From Enterococcus silesiacus (GTDB lineage: Bacteria > Bacillota > Bacilli > Lactobacillales > Enterococcaceae): 64,000 nucleotides of DNA. A program made the translations under genes and the position numbers. Of the stretch, positions 51,239 through 59,377 are shown piece after piece. The stretch is from the NCBI GenBank assembly GCA_001465115.1, contig CP013614.1, positions 992,001 through 1,056,000 on the forward strand, read 5' to 3'. The notes beneath the pieces were generated by a model. The model saw only the letters and a program-made list of their open reading frames with translations, ran no database searches and was not told the DNA's origin. The first letter of the stretch is position 1; each line of letters starts with the position of its first letter.

Positions 51239-51301
51239 TCATTTTGATCTATTTTTTTATACTAAACTAAAAATCTGGTCATTCACGATCTGATGAATCA
51301 A

Positions 51302-51336
51302 AATATGAGTGTTCTCGCGTTGAGAACACTCATATT
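51302..51336. terminator. Terminator after rpoE
   Basis: AATATGAGTGTTCTC and GAGAACACTCATATT form a perfect 15-base inverted repeat with a 5-base loop, nine bases past the rpoE stop. Confidence 0.9.
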
Positions 51337-51344
51337 ATTAAACG

Positions 51345-51980
51345 CTATGCTTCTTCTTCAGGAGTCGCATATTCATCTTCGTCATCAAAGTCATCGTCTA
51401 CATCATCTTCATCAATAATGGTAAGATCTTCTTCAATTCCTGGTAAGACTTCTTCTTCATCATCCGAATCTGCGCCGATTTCTTGAAGATCAGAGTTATA
51501 TGCTTTGATCTCTTCATCATCATCGTCGTCATCGTAAAGTATATCGTCGTCAGCGTCATCTGTTAATTCAGCATCTTCCGGATCGTCATCGTTATAGTCG
51601 ATCACATCTTCATCGTTAGCGCCACTAATAAAGGCATTGACTTTCTTACGTTTTCTACGGCGTGGTTTGTCTTCTTCATCTTCATCTAAGCCGTGTGTTA
51701 CTTCTTCGTTGATAGAATCAAGTGGATACCATGAGCGCAAGCCCCAACGGTTATCTCCAAGAGAGATAAAACTGCCATCAATATTTAAGTCAGTATAAAA
51801 TTGTGCTAAAGAGTCACGAATTTCGCTGTCAGATTTTCCAAGATAGTTTTGAATTTGGTTTACTAAATCAGAGAAGTCCATCACATCTTCACGTTGTTCT
51901 AAAATTGCGTGCGCAACTTCGATCATGGATAATTCATCTTTGTTCAACCCGTCAAATACATTAATTTCCAAACGGTACAC
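51345..51980 (-). CDS. rpoE: RNA polymerase delta subunit
   Basis: A 211-residue delta subunit: folded N-terminal HARE-HTH-type domain (about 1-90, [13 protein letters not shown] and GLRSWYPLD) and a disordered tail (about 95-211) made almost only of Asp, Glu and a few basic residues. A KRKK patch (about 113-116) sits at the junction. It increases polymerase specificity and recycling in Firmicutes. Single gene followed by a strong terminator. Confidence 0.95.
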   Translation of the reverse strand: MYRLEINVFDGLNKDELSMIEVAHAILEQREDVMDFSDLVNQIQNYLGKSDSEIRDSLAQFYTDLNIDGSFISLGDNRWGLRSWYPLDSINEEVTHGLDEDEEDKPRRRKRKKVNAFISGANDEDVIDYNDDDPEDAELTDDADDDILYDDDDDDEEIKAYNSDLQEIGADSDDEEEVLPGIEEDLTIIDEDDVDDDFDDEDEYATPEEEA

Positions 51981-52046
51981 GTCCTTTCACAGTCTACTCC
52001 TTATCATACAAAAACATGAAGAAAAAATCAATTGATTATTGCATAA

Positions 52047-52481
52047 TTAAGCAGTAAATTCTAGTTCTAAATGATATTCACCGATTTTTTCGGCTTGAGA
52101 ATACAAATCATAGTCGATCAGAATCGTTCCTGCAACAGGCTGATCTTTCAGACTAAACCGCAAATTACGGGTAAAAGTAGTAATTTGAAATAAGCCGTAG
52201 GGTGTTTTATAGCTAGTCTCTAAGCGTTCTTGATAGGCAAATTTCAACCGCATTCTAAGACCGCCCGCACGAATCAATTGGATTTTCCCATCTGGTTCAA
52301 CTTTGATCGTAACTGGAACAGCTTCCCCTTCCTCTTGCTCTTCTTTGTAACGAATATATAGCGTATCGCCAATTTTTACTATTTGGCCTTCCAAATCAAA
52401 ATAAAAATTTTTCTTCTCACCAGCCTGATCCACAACTGTCTTTAGTTGAATAGATACTGGTGTTCCTTGTGATAAATCCAT
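52047..52481 (-). CDS. DUF1934 beta-barrel protein (YwiB-like)
   Basis: A 144-residue, mostly beta-strand protein starting MDLSQGTPVSIQLKTVVDQ; the YDLYSQAEKIGEYHLELEF end is the DUF1934 hallmark. It has a calycin-like small-barrel fold; function unknown. The ATG at 52481 is preferred because AAGGAG is ten bases upstream while the GTG three codons earlier is too close to it. Upstream of rpoE but separated by 66 bases. Confidence 0.8.
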   Translation of the reverse strand: MDLSQGTPVSIQLKTVVDQAGEKKNFYFDLEGQIVKIGDTLYIRYKEEQEEGEAVPVTIKVEPDGKIQLIRAGGLRMRLKFAYQERLETSYKTPYGLFQITTFTRNLRFSLKDQPVAGTILIDYDLYSQAEKIGEYHLELEFTA

Positions 52482-52490
52482 AAAAAACAC

Positions 52491-52690
52491 TCTCCTTAAT
52501 ATAAAAACACAACGGACTTGGCCTAGTTTTTTCCTAAGTCTGACACTTAAATCGACACTTCTCTACTTCTGTAGTTAGATCCATCAAAAACTGAACAGCC
52601 ACAGATAGCTCATCTGAAAAGTAAGGAAATCTGTGAATGGCGTATTAGTTACAGTCATATTTTAGCTTTCTTTTGACAAATCAGTCAAGT
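52491..52690 (-). other. Gap between the SorC regulator and DUF1934 genes
   Basis: No gene. Minus-strand TTGACT and TAAAAT 18 bases apart near 52655-52685 could start the DUF1934 transcript, and CACAGAT...ATCTGTG forms a weak inverted repeat downstream. No clear terminator for the SorC gene was found. Confidence 0.35.
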
Positions 52691-53632
52691 TCAAACTAAA
52701 GCTTCCGCAATCGTCTGATCAATAACTAAAATAGTACAGCATTTACCTAATAGCAACGACTTGATACTTTCAGCTTTTTCCTTACCGCAGCCAATAATCA
52801 TCACATCAGGTATCGTTACTAAGTCTTCCACTTTAATGCCTAGCATTCGTTTGCTTATTTCATTGTTCACTGTTTGACCATTTTTGTCAAATAAGGACGC
52901 TACCGCGTCTCCTTTAACACCTGTTTCTTTGATCATTTTTAATTCTTCTGCTTCGATATAACCAAGACGTTTCCACGTAGAGCTTTTATTCGGATTGCCT
53001 ACTCCAATAATTGCTAAGTCGACATTTCGAGCTTGATTCAATGCCTTTCCAAGTAATTGTGTCTTATTTAGCACATCTGCTAGTTTGATACTCTCAGCTA
53101 GTGCAGGCGCATAAAAGTACTGACAGCGACTGTTGAGTTTTTCAGCTAATCTGAAAACCAAGTGATTTGTATCGAAATAGAGATGCTCACTGGAAACACC
53201 ACCTACTAAAGGACATACATTAATCGTTGGAAATGAGTAATAAGGCATCTCATCGATCATATCTGCTAGCGTCGTTCCCCATGATAATCCAACACTCATT
53301 CCAGCTTTTAAACGTTCTTTAAGACACGCAGCCGCGGCTAGACTAACTTCCTTTTTCACTGCCTCAACCTGTTTTTGCTCATTAGCAGGAATTACAATCA
53401 CATCAGCCAGCTGATATTTTTCTTCTACGCGTAACGCTAGTTCAACGACATGTGCAGATTCATCTTTGATTGAAATTGAAACGACCCCTGTCTCCTTCGC
53501 CTGTTGTAAAATCTTTGAAATAACAGGTCGGGAAATACCCATTTTTTGAGCAATAACAGCTTGGGTTAAGCCTTGTTCATAATACATTGTAACAATTTTC
53601 AACATTTTCCGGTAATCTTCACTGATTTTCAT
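52691..53632 (-). CDS. SorC/DeoR-type sugar-binding transcriptional regulator
   Basis: A 313-residue regulator: N-terminal helix-turn-helix (about 18-45, GLTQAVIAQKMGISRPVISKILQQA) and a C-terminal SorC sugar-binding domain (VGLSWGTTLADMI near 110-122). Effectors in this family are usually phosphorylated sugars or their derivatives. The ATG at 53632 lies inside the end of the E1 beta gene, GAGGT six bases upstream, so it is translationally coupled to that enzyme. It likely controls the same operon. Confidence 0.85.
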   Translation of the reverse strand: MKISEDYRKMLKIVTMYYEQGLTQAVIAQKMGISRPVISKILQQAKETGVVSISIKDESAHVVELALRVEEKYQLADVIVIPANEQKQVEAVKKEVSLAAAACLKERLKAGMSVGLSWGTTLADMIDEMPYYSFPTINVCPLVGGVSSEHLYFDTNHLVFRLAEKLNSRCQYFYAPALAESIKLADVLNKTQLLGKALNQARNVDLAIIGVGNPNKSSTWKRLGYIEAEELKMIKETGVKGDAVASLFDKNGQTVNNEISKRMLGIKVEDLVTIPDVMIIGCGKEKAESIKSLLLGKCCTILVIDQTIAEALV

Positions 53633-54623
53633 TAGAAACCTCAATTTCAGACATGACTTGATCCAAGGCATTTAACACTGAATCAACTTGTGGTATTGCT
53701 TTAGCTTCTAAGACTTTTTGTGCCGGCATTGGTACGAATTCACCGCCTAATCGAACGATGGATGTTTTCAATTTCATAGCAGCGCTAGACTCAGCAATAA
53801 TCGCAGTAAGCTCTGCGCTAAAGCCACTATTTTTTACAGCTTCTGTTGCGACGATCACTCGTTTTGTTTTAGCAACAGAGGCTAGAATAGTTTCTTTATC
53901 AAGGGGGACTAAGGTCCTTGGATCGATGACTTCAACTGAAATGCCTTGCTCGTTTGCAATTTCTGCTGCTTCTAACGCTTTATTGACCATAACTCCTGTT
54001 GCAATAATTGTGACGTCTTCTCCAGCGCGTTTAATCTCTGCAATGCCGATTGGTACAGTATAAGCAGCATCAGGAACAACTCCAGTTGTTGCGTATAAAA
54101 GCTTATGTTCGTAAAACATAACTGGATTATTATCTTGAATGGCCGCATGTAGTAATCCTTTTGCATCATACGCATTAGCAGGCTGAATGACTTTTAATCC
54201 AGGTATATGAGCCATCCAGTTTTCCAAACTTTGCGAATGTTGAGCGCCAGCGCCAGTTCCTGAGCCAGCAGCCGTCCGCATCACCAAGGGAACTTTTGCC
54301 TTTCCGCTATACATATAATGAATTTTTGCGGCTTGATTGACCAACTGATCCATCGCAACAGTAATAAAATCTGAAAACTGTAGCTCGATTATCGGACGCA
54401 TACCAGTCATTGCGGCTCCGACTGCGGCTCCGGCAATTGCACTTTCCGAAATAGGCGTATCACGTACTCGCTGTTTGCCATATTTTTCCTGAAGTCCTTT
54501 GGTTGCCCCAAATCCGCCGCCATAAGTACCAATATCTTCGCCTAAAATAAATACACGATCATCTTGAGCCAACGCTTCATCTAATGCTTCATTGATTGCT
54601 TGTAAATAAGTAATTGTTCTCAT
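53619..54623 (-). CDS. 2-oxoacid (pyruvate/acetoin-type) dehydrogenase E1 beta subunit
   Basis: A 334-residue E1 beta subunit: transketolase pyrimidine-binding domain (about 1-175, RVFILGEDIGTYGGGFGAT, ESAIAGAAVGAAM and LQFSDFI) and the C-terminal transketolase domain (about 200-325). It forms a heterotetramer with E1 alpha and uses thiamine diphosphate. It overlaps the alpha gene by 4 bases and the SorC gene by 14. No E2 or E3 gene follows. Confidence 0.92.
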   Translation of the reverse strand: MRTITYLQAINEALDEALAQDDRVFILGEDIGTYGGGFGATKGLQEKYGKQRVRDTPISESAIAGAAVGAAMTGMRPIIELQFSDFITVAMDQLVNQAAKIHYMYSGKAKVPLVMRTAAGSGTGAGAQHSQSLENWMAHIPGLKVIQPANAYDAKGLLHAAIQDNNPVMFYEHKLLYATTGVVPDAAYTVPIGIAEIKRAGEDVTIIATGVMVNKALEAAEIANEQGISVEVIDPRTLVPLDKETILASVAKTKRVIVATEAVKNSGFSAELTAIIAESSAAMKLKTSIVRLGGEFVPMPAQKVLEAKAIPQVDSVLNALDQVMSEIEVSNENQ

Positions 54624-55618
54624 ACCTCATCCTCCGCATAAACGTGCGTCCACAAATCAGCAACTGTCGGCTCACTATCTAGTTTCACAGAAGCAACTAG
54701 TTCAGCCATTTCTTGCCGTATGGTCATCTCTAACTGTCTGATTGCGGCTTCTTCTATTCTAGCTGTTTGGATTAACTTTTGTTCCAAACGGACAATAGGG
54801 TCATTGTTTTCCTGCCATTGCCGACATTCTTCTTGCGAACGATACATCAGCTTATCAGATTTAGAATGACCTTTATGGCGATAGGTTAGTGCTTCAATCA
54901 GAGTTGGTCCTCCACCGTTTCTGGCTTTTGCCACAGCTTGTGAAACAGTTGAAGTCACACTAGCTAGATCATTTCCATCGATCGTGAACCCTTCAATCCC
55001 GTAACTCTTGCCTCGTTCAGAAAGCTTATCGATATTGACCATCTGTTCAATAGAACTACTCATGCCATATTGATTATTTTCAATAAAATAGATGACTGGT
55101 AATTGCCAAATAGAAGCCAAATTCAAAGCCTCGTGGAAGCTACCTTCATTTGTTGCCCCGTCACCTGCATAACACAGAACAACTTGATCGGTCTTTTGCA
55201 TTTGAGCACTTAAAGCTGCTCCTGCGGCAATTGGAAAGCCTGCTCCAACAATACCATTCGAGCCTAAATTTCCAACATCTAAATCCGCAATGTGCATGCT
55301 GCCACCTTTACCTTCGTTTGTTCCAGTCTTTTTACCTAACATTTCAGCGAACATACTGCGAATATCCGTTCCTTTTGCGATACAATGTCCATGATTTCTA
55401 TGTGTGGATACAATCCAATCACTTTTGTTTAAAATACCAGCACCACCAACAGCCGTAGCTTCTTGTCCAGTACAAAGATGCATTGTGCCATATAATTCCC
55501 CAGCATCAAAAAGTTCTTGGATTGTTTCTTCAAAAATGCGAATTTTCCACATTATTTTCAGCGCTGTTAACTCATCAATTAGGTTTATCTGTTGGGTTTG
55601 GTTTCCTGCTTGGTTCAT
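54620..55618 (-). CDS. 2-oxoacid (pyruvate/acetoin-type) dehydrogenase E1 alpha subunit
   Basis: A 332-residue E1 alpha subunit of the acetoin/pyruvate dehydrogenase type. Thiamine-diphosphate binding is seen in GDGATNEGSFHEALNLASIW and ENNQYGMSS (about 160-200), and GSMHIADLDVGNLGSNGIVG precedes it. It catalyses oxidative decarboxylation, normally delivering acyl groups to a lipoylated E2. It heads an operon that contains E1 beta and SorC only. Confidence 0.9.
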   Translation of the reverse strand: MNQAGNQTQQINLIDELTALKIMWKIRIFEETIQELFDAGELYGTMHLCTGQEATAVGGAGILNKSDWIVSTHRNHGHCIAKGTDIRSMFAEMLGKKTGTNEGKGGSMHIADLDVGNLGSNGIVGAGFPIAAGAALSAQMQKTDQVVLCYAGDGATNEGSFHEALNLASIWQLPVIYFIENNQYGMSSSIEQMVNIDKLSERGKSYGIEGFTIDGNDLASVTSTVSQAVAKARNGGGPTLIEALTYRHKGHSKSDKLMYRSQEECRQWQENNDPIVRLEQKLIQTARIEEAAIRQLEMTIRQEMAELVASVKLDSEPTVADLWTHVYAEDEV

Positions 55619-55630
55619 TTTTTCACTCCT

Positions 55631-55663
55631 TTTACATTTGTTCTATAACGAATCATATGTAAA
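55631..55663 (-). promoter_or_regulatory. Operator-like inverted repeat upstream of E1 alpha
   Basis: TTTACAT and ATGTAAA are a 7-base inverted repeat with a 19-base centre, between the -10 element and the ribosome binding site. A good candidate site for the SorC protein encoded at the end of the operon. Confidence 0.4.
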
Positions 55664-55664
55664 T

Positions 55665-55693
55665 ATTTTATCGTTTTGTGTAGCTGATAGCAA
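55665..55693 (-). promoter_or_regulatory. Promoter of the E1 alpha-E1 beta-SorC operon
   Basis: Minus-strand TTGCTA (55688-55693) and TAAAAT (55665-55670) are 17 bases apart. The opposite strand has TATAAT near 55785 for the zinc-ribbon gene. Confidence 0.6.
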
Positions 55694-55811
55694 GATTATC
55701 TCTTCATTTTTTTGATTTCTTTAAAATTTCGCCATTTTCCTGTTATTTCTATACAGATAAGCATGATTTTTTGTTTAAATCGTTTATAATAGAATACGGA
55801 GGTGGAAACAA

Positions 55812-56171
55812 ATGTTATTTCATGATGAAGCTGCGATGTTATTTTGTATGCATTGCCAAAAAGAAACACTCCACGATATTCAATATATGAACGAAATCAT
55901 TTCCAGCATTGAATGCACTGAGTGTCATAATCAACTGAGTATCGATATCGATGCAATGAACCAATTTTATCATTATCTTTACGAGCGCTTAGTTTCTAAA
56001 CCTGGCCGTTTAACAGAAGAAGCCAGACAAGATTTCAGTAAATTTTTAGCCACCATGCCAATGAGGATTATCAGTAAACCAATGCGTTTTACGACTGAAT
56101 ATAATCAAATGAATAAAGAAGTGAAGGACTACGTTTCACGCGTAAAACAGGATGAAGACCAAGATGACTAA
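55812..56171 (+). CDS. Small zinc-ribbon protein
   Basis: A 119-residue protein with Cys12/Cys15 and Cys35/Cys38 pairs in an N-terminal ribbon, followed by a helical half rich in charged residues. It has no recognised enzymatic motif. It starts with ATG at 55812 after GGAGGTGG and overlaps lipL by eight bases, so the two are coupled. A metal-binding or nucleic-acid-binding accessory role is plausible only. Confidence 0.7.
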   Translation: MLFHDEAAMLFCMHCQKETLHDIQYMNEIISSIECTECHNQLSIDIDAMNQFYHYLYERLVSKPGRLTEEARQDFSKFLATMPMRIISKPMRFTTEYNQMNKEVKDYVSRVKQDEDQDD

Positions 56172-57012
56172 ATTAAACCACTTACTTACAAACGATAAAG
56201 TGTTTTTATATGATCAACATTGTTTGACTGAAAAAGATTACTTTCTCCCTTTTGCTTTAACTGATACCTTTACAACTTTTTCCGGAATCAACCAACAAAC
56301 GATCATCCACTTTTGGCAACTTGATCAAGCTATGATTCTTGGGATGAAAGATACTCGCGTGACGGACTTAAAAAGTGGATTAGCTTCTTTAAAACAAGAT
56401 GGCTATCGAATTGTGATTCGCAACGCTGGAGGACTAGGAGTCATTGCTGACGCTGGAATTTTAAATGTTTCATTGATTATACCCAATCCAGGAAATAAAA
56501 AAATTAGTATTGATGAAGCTTATACCTACATGTGGAACTGGATTAGAGTAGCTTTTGAAGATTCCGAGCATCTGATAGCAGCTTTTGAAATTGCTGAGTC
56601 TTATTGCCCAGGCACATTTGATTTAAGTATCAATGGTAAAAAGTTTGCTGGCATCGCACAACGTCGGGTGAAAGACGGGACTGCTGTCATGATTTATTTA
56701 AGTGTCAATGGTGATCAACAAAAACGTGGTGAAAGTGTACGGCGGTTTTACGAAGCAAGTTTACAGGAAACCTTTGGTCAACATGGCTATCCCCCAGTTG
56801 ATCCTGCCGTAATGGCTAACCTAGAAGAGTTACTCAATAAAAAATTAACGATCGATGAAGTGAAAAAACGATTGATTAGTGTATTATTAGATAACACATC
56901 TGTTACACTTGATGATCAAACATTGCCACGCTTAATACAATCTGACTGGTTTAAAACTGAAAATGATAAGCAAATCAGCAAAATGCAGCAAAGAAACCAA
57001 TTACTGAGCTAA
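56164..57012 (+). CDS. lipL: Octanoyl/lipoyl protein transferase LipL-type
   Basis: A 282-residue BPL/LplA-family protein. The AESYCPGTFDLSINGKKFAGIAQRR segment holds the catalytic Cys148 and marks the Bacillus LipL/YwfL group, which moves octanoyl or lipoyl from GcvH to E2 subunits by amidotransfer. It is divergent from the E1 genes, which need a lipoylated partner. The ATG at 56164 overlaps the zinc-ribbon gene end. Substrate specificity (octanoyl vs lipoyl) is not decidable here. Confidence 0.85.
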   Translation: MTKLNHLLTNDKVFLYDQHCLTEKDYFLPFALTDTFTTFSGINQQTIIHFWQLDQAMILGMKDTRVTDLKSGLASLKQDGYRIVIRNAGGLGVIADAGILNVSLIIPNPGNKKISIDEAYTYMWNWIRVAFEDSEHLIAAFEIAESYCPGTFDLSINGKKFAGIAQRRVKDGTAVMIYLSVNGDQQKRGESVRRFYEASLQETFGQHGYPPVDPAVMANLEELLNKKLTIDEVKKRLISVLLDNTSVTLDDQTLPRLIQSDWFKTENDKQISKMQQRNQLLS

Positions 57013-57049
57013 TAGTACAATAACAATCGACTAAAAAAGGAGTGAAACG

Positions 57050-58420
57050 ATGCCTACACCTTATAAGCAACAAATTTTACCCATTGAAAAAGTCTTTAGA
57101 GATCCCGTCCATAACTATATCCATGTGCAACATCAGGTTATATTAGACTTGATCAATTCAGCAGAAGTCCAACGTTTACGCAGAATCAAGCAATTAGGCA
57201 CCTCTTCTTTTACTTTTCATGGTGCGGAACACAGCCGATTCGCGCACTCTTTAGGAGTTTATGAAATTACTCGGCGTATTTGTGATATCTTTCAACGCAA
57301 TTACTCAGCTGAACGCCTAGGTGATGATGGCTGGGATGACAATGAACGTCTAGTGGCCCTTTGTGCCGCTTTACTTCACGATGTCGGTCATGGACCGTAC
57401 TCTCATACATTTGAACACATTTTCAATACGGATCATGAAGTGATCACCGTTGAGATTATCACGTCACCTGAAACAGAAGTGTTTCAAATCTTAAATCGGG
57501 TTTCCGCTGACTTTCCAGATAAGGTTGCCAGTGTGATCACAAAAGAATATCATAATCCCCAGGTTGTTCAAATGATTTCCAGTCAAATTGATGCTGATCG
57601 AATGGATTATTTACTCCGAGATGCCTACTTTACTGGGACAGAGTATGGCACCTTTGATTTGACTAGGATTTTACGCGTAATTCGGCCATATAAAGATGGT
57701 TTAGCTTTTGCTATGAATGGTATGCATGCTGTAGAGGATTATATCGTTAGCCGCTACCAAATGTACGTCCAAGTCTATTTTCATCCAGTTTCTCGCGGTA
57801 TGGAAGTTATTTTGGATCATTTACTTCATCGCGCACGAGAATTATATGAGCAAGCACCTGAAGATTACCAACTGCATTCTCAGCTATTAGTCCCTTTTTT
57901 CAAAGGAACTTTTTCATTACAGGAATATTTAAAACTCGATGACGGCGTTTTAAATACCTATTTTACTCAGTGGACTTCGCTGCCTGATCCGATTCTTAAC
58001 GATTTAGCCAATCGCTTTTTAATTCGTCGACCGCTTAAATCAGTTACCTTTTCTGGTAAACGGGATTCCGTAACGATTCGTCATCTGCAAGCTTTGATTG
58101 AAAAAGTTGGCTATAATCCAAAATATTATACCGCCATCAATTCTAGTTATGACTTGCCTTATGATTTTTATCGTCCAGAAAAAAACAGCCATCGGACTCA
58201 GATCGAAATCATGCAAAAAGACGGCACTTTGATTGAACTCTCTAAAATCAGTCACTTAGTTGCTGCTCTCGCAGGTCAAACACAAATCGATGAACGTTTT
58301 TATTTCCCAAAAGAAATGATCGATCCCAAAAGACAGCAGCACTATGATTTATTTGATGACACCTACCGCGAATTTGCGGCTTATATTCACAATGGTGCAT
58401 TGATTGAAGGAAAAAATTAA
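57050..58420 (+). CDS. HD-domain dNTP triphosphohydrolase (YwfO/EF1143-type)
   Basis: A 456-residue HD protein. The metal site is seen in HSRFAHSLGVYEI, ALLHDVGHGPYSH (the HD pair) and SSQIDADRMDYLLRDAYFTG. It matches the YwfO family, whose E. faecalis member EF1143 is a tetrameric dNTPase activated by dGTP. It would trim cellular dNTP pools. The ATG at 57050 is preceded by AAGGAGTG. It lies after lipL and upstream of the HAD gene. Confidence 0.9.
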   Translation: MPTPYKQQILPIEKVFRDPVHNYIHVQHQVILDLINSAEVQRLRRIKQLGTSSFTFHGAEHSRFAHSLGVYEITRRICDIFQRNYSAERLGDDGWDDNERLVALCAALLHDVGHGPYSHTFEHIFNTDHEVITVEIITSPETEVFQILNRVSADFPDKVASVITKEYHNPQVVQMISSQIDADRMDYLLRDAYFTGTEYGTFDLTRILRVIRPYKDGLAFAMNGMHAVEDYIVSRYQMYVQVYFHPVSRGMEVILDHLLHRARELYEQAPEDYQLHSQLLVPFFKGTFSLQEYLKLDDGVLNTYFTQWTSLPDPILNDLANRFLIRRPLKSVTFSGKRDSVTIRHLQALIEKVGYNPKYYTAINSSYDLPYDFYRPEKNSHRTQIEIMQKDGTLIELSKISHLVAALAGQTQIDERFYFPKEMIDPKRQQHYDLFDDTYREFAAYIHNGALIEGKN

Positions 58421-58445
58421 AAGAAGATGTATACAGGAGGAAGTT

Positions 58446-59252
58446 ATGACAGTCAAATTAGTTGCAATAGATATTGATGGAACATTGCTTGATTCAAATA
58501 GAAAAATCAGCCCGAAAGTAAAGGCAACACTAAAAAAAGCCAATGATAGCGGCATGTATATCGTTTTATGTACAGGACGGCCTTTACCAGGGGTCAAAGA
58601 ACAGTTAGCCGAATTAGATTTATATGGCGATAATGATTATGTAATTACTTACAATGGTTCTTTGGTTCAAGCAACTAAATCCAATGAAATCATTTCCCAA
58701 TATACGTTAAGTTATGATGACTTTTTAGAAATCGAACTGATGTCACGAAAAGTCGGTGCTCATTTACACACGATCGATGATCGTGCGATTTATACAGCAA
58801 ATCGTGACATTGGAAAATATACCGTTCATGAAGCATATTTAGTGGACATGCCACTTAGGTATCGTGCAGTTGATGAAATGACTCCTGACATGTCGATTAT
58901 TAAGATGATGATGATTGATGAGCCAGAAATTTTAGATAATGCCATCAGTCAGTTACCAGAGGAATTTACTAACAAGTACACGACTGTTAAAAGTACCGAT
59001 TTTTATTATGAAATATTAAATAAAGAAGCGAGCAAAGGAAATGCTTTAGCCAAACTTGCGGAACATTTAGGAATTTCTCAAGCAGAGACAATGGCCATTG
59101 GTGATAATGAAAATGATCTATCTATGATAGAATATGCTGGCATTGGTGTCGCTATGGGCAACGCAACCGAGAGTGTAAAGCGTGCAGCCGATGTTCAAAC
59201 AACAAGCAACGATGAAGATGGTGTTGCTGAAATTTTGCTTAAATATATTTAA
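58446..59252 (+). CDS. HAD-family Cof-type sugar-phosphate phosphatase
   Basis: A 268-residue Cof/YidA-like phosphatase: motif I AIDIDGTLLDS near residue 7 with two catalytic Asp, motif II near LCTGRP, the C2 cap in the middle and motif IV IGDNENDLSMI near residue 217. Its likely substrates are sugar phosphates or other small phosphates. The ATG at 58446 has AGGAGG six bases upstream; the preceding frame overlaps the HD gene. Confidence 0.9.
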   Translation: MTVKLVAIDIDGTLLDSNRKISPKVKATLKKANDSGMYIVLCTGRPLPGVKEQLAELDLYGDNDYVITYNGSLVQATKSNEIISQYTLSYDDFLEIELMSRKVGAHLHTIDDRAIYTANRDIGKYTVHEAYLVDMPLRYRAVDEMTPDMSIIKMMMIDEPEILDNAISQLPEEFTNKYTTVKSTDFYYEILNKEASKGNALAKLAEHLGISQAETMAIGDNENDLSMIEYAGIGVAMGNATESVKRAADVQTTSNDEDGVAEILLKYI

Positions 59253-59316
59253 AAGCTGTACTATGGATGTTCATTTAACCTGAAAAAATAGATTTTTACA
59301 CCCTATTTATTTGATT

Positions 59317-59362
59317 CTAAAGAGGAAGACAAAGTAAATTTTACTTTTGTTTTCCTCTTTAG
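59317..59362. terminator. Bidirectional terminator between the HAD and PRD regulator genes
   Basis: CTAAAGAGGAA and TTCCTCTTTAG form the base of a long stem continued by ACAAAGTAAA/TTTACTTTTGT. Convergent genes flank it. Confidence 0.85.
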
Positions 59363-59377
59363 TTGTTTTCCACTCCA

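Noticed and set aside
51345-51700. Asp/Glu-rich tract as a possible repeat or frameshift artefact
   Set aside because: It is the normal disordered acidic tail of RNA polymerase delta.
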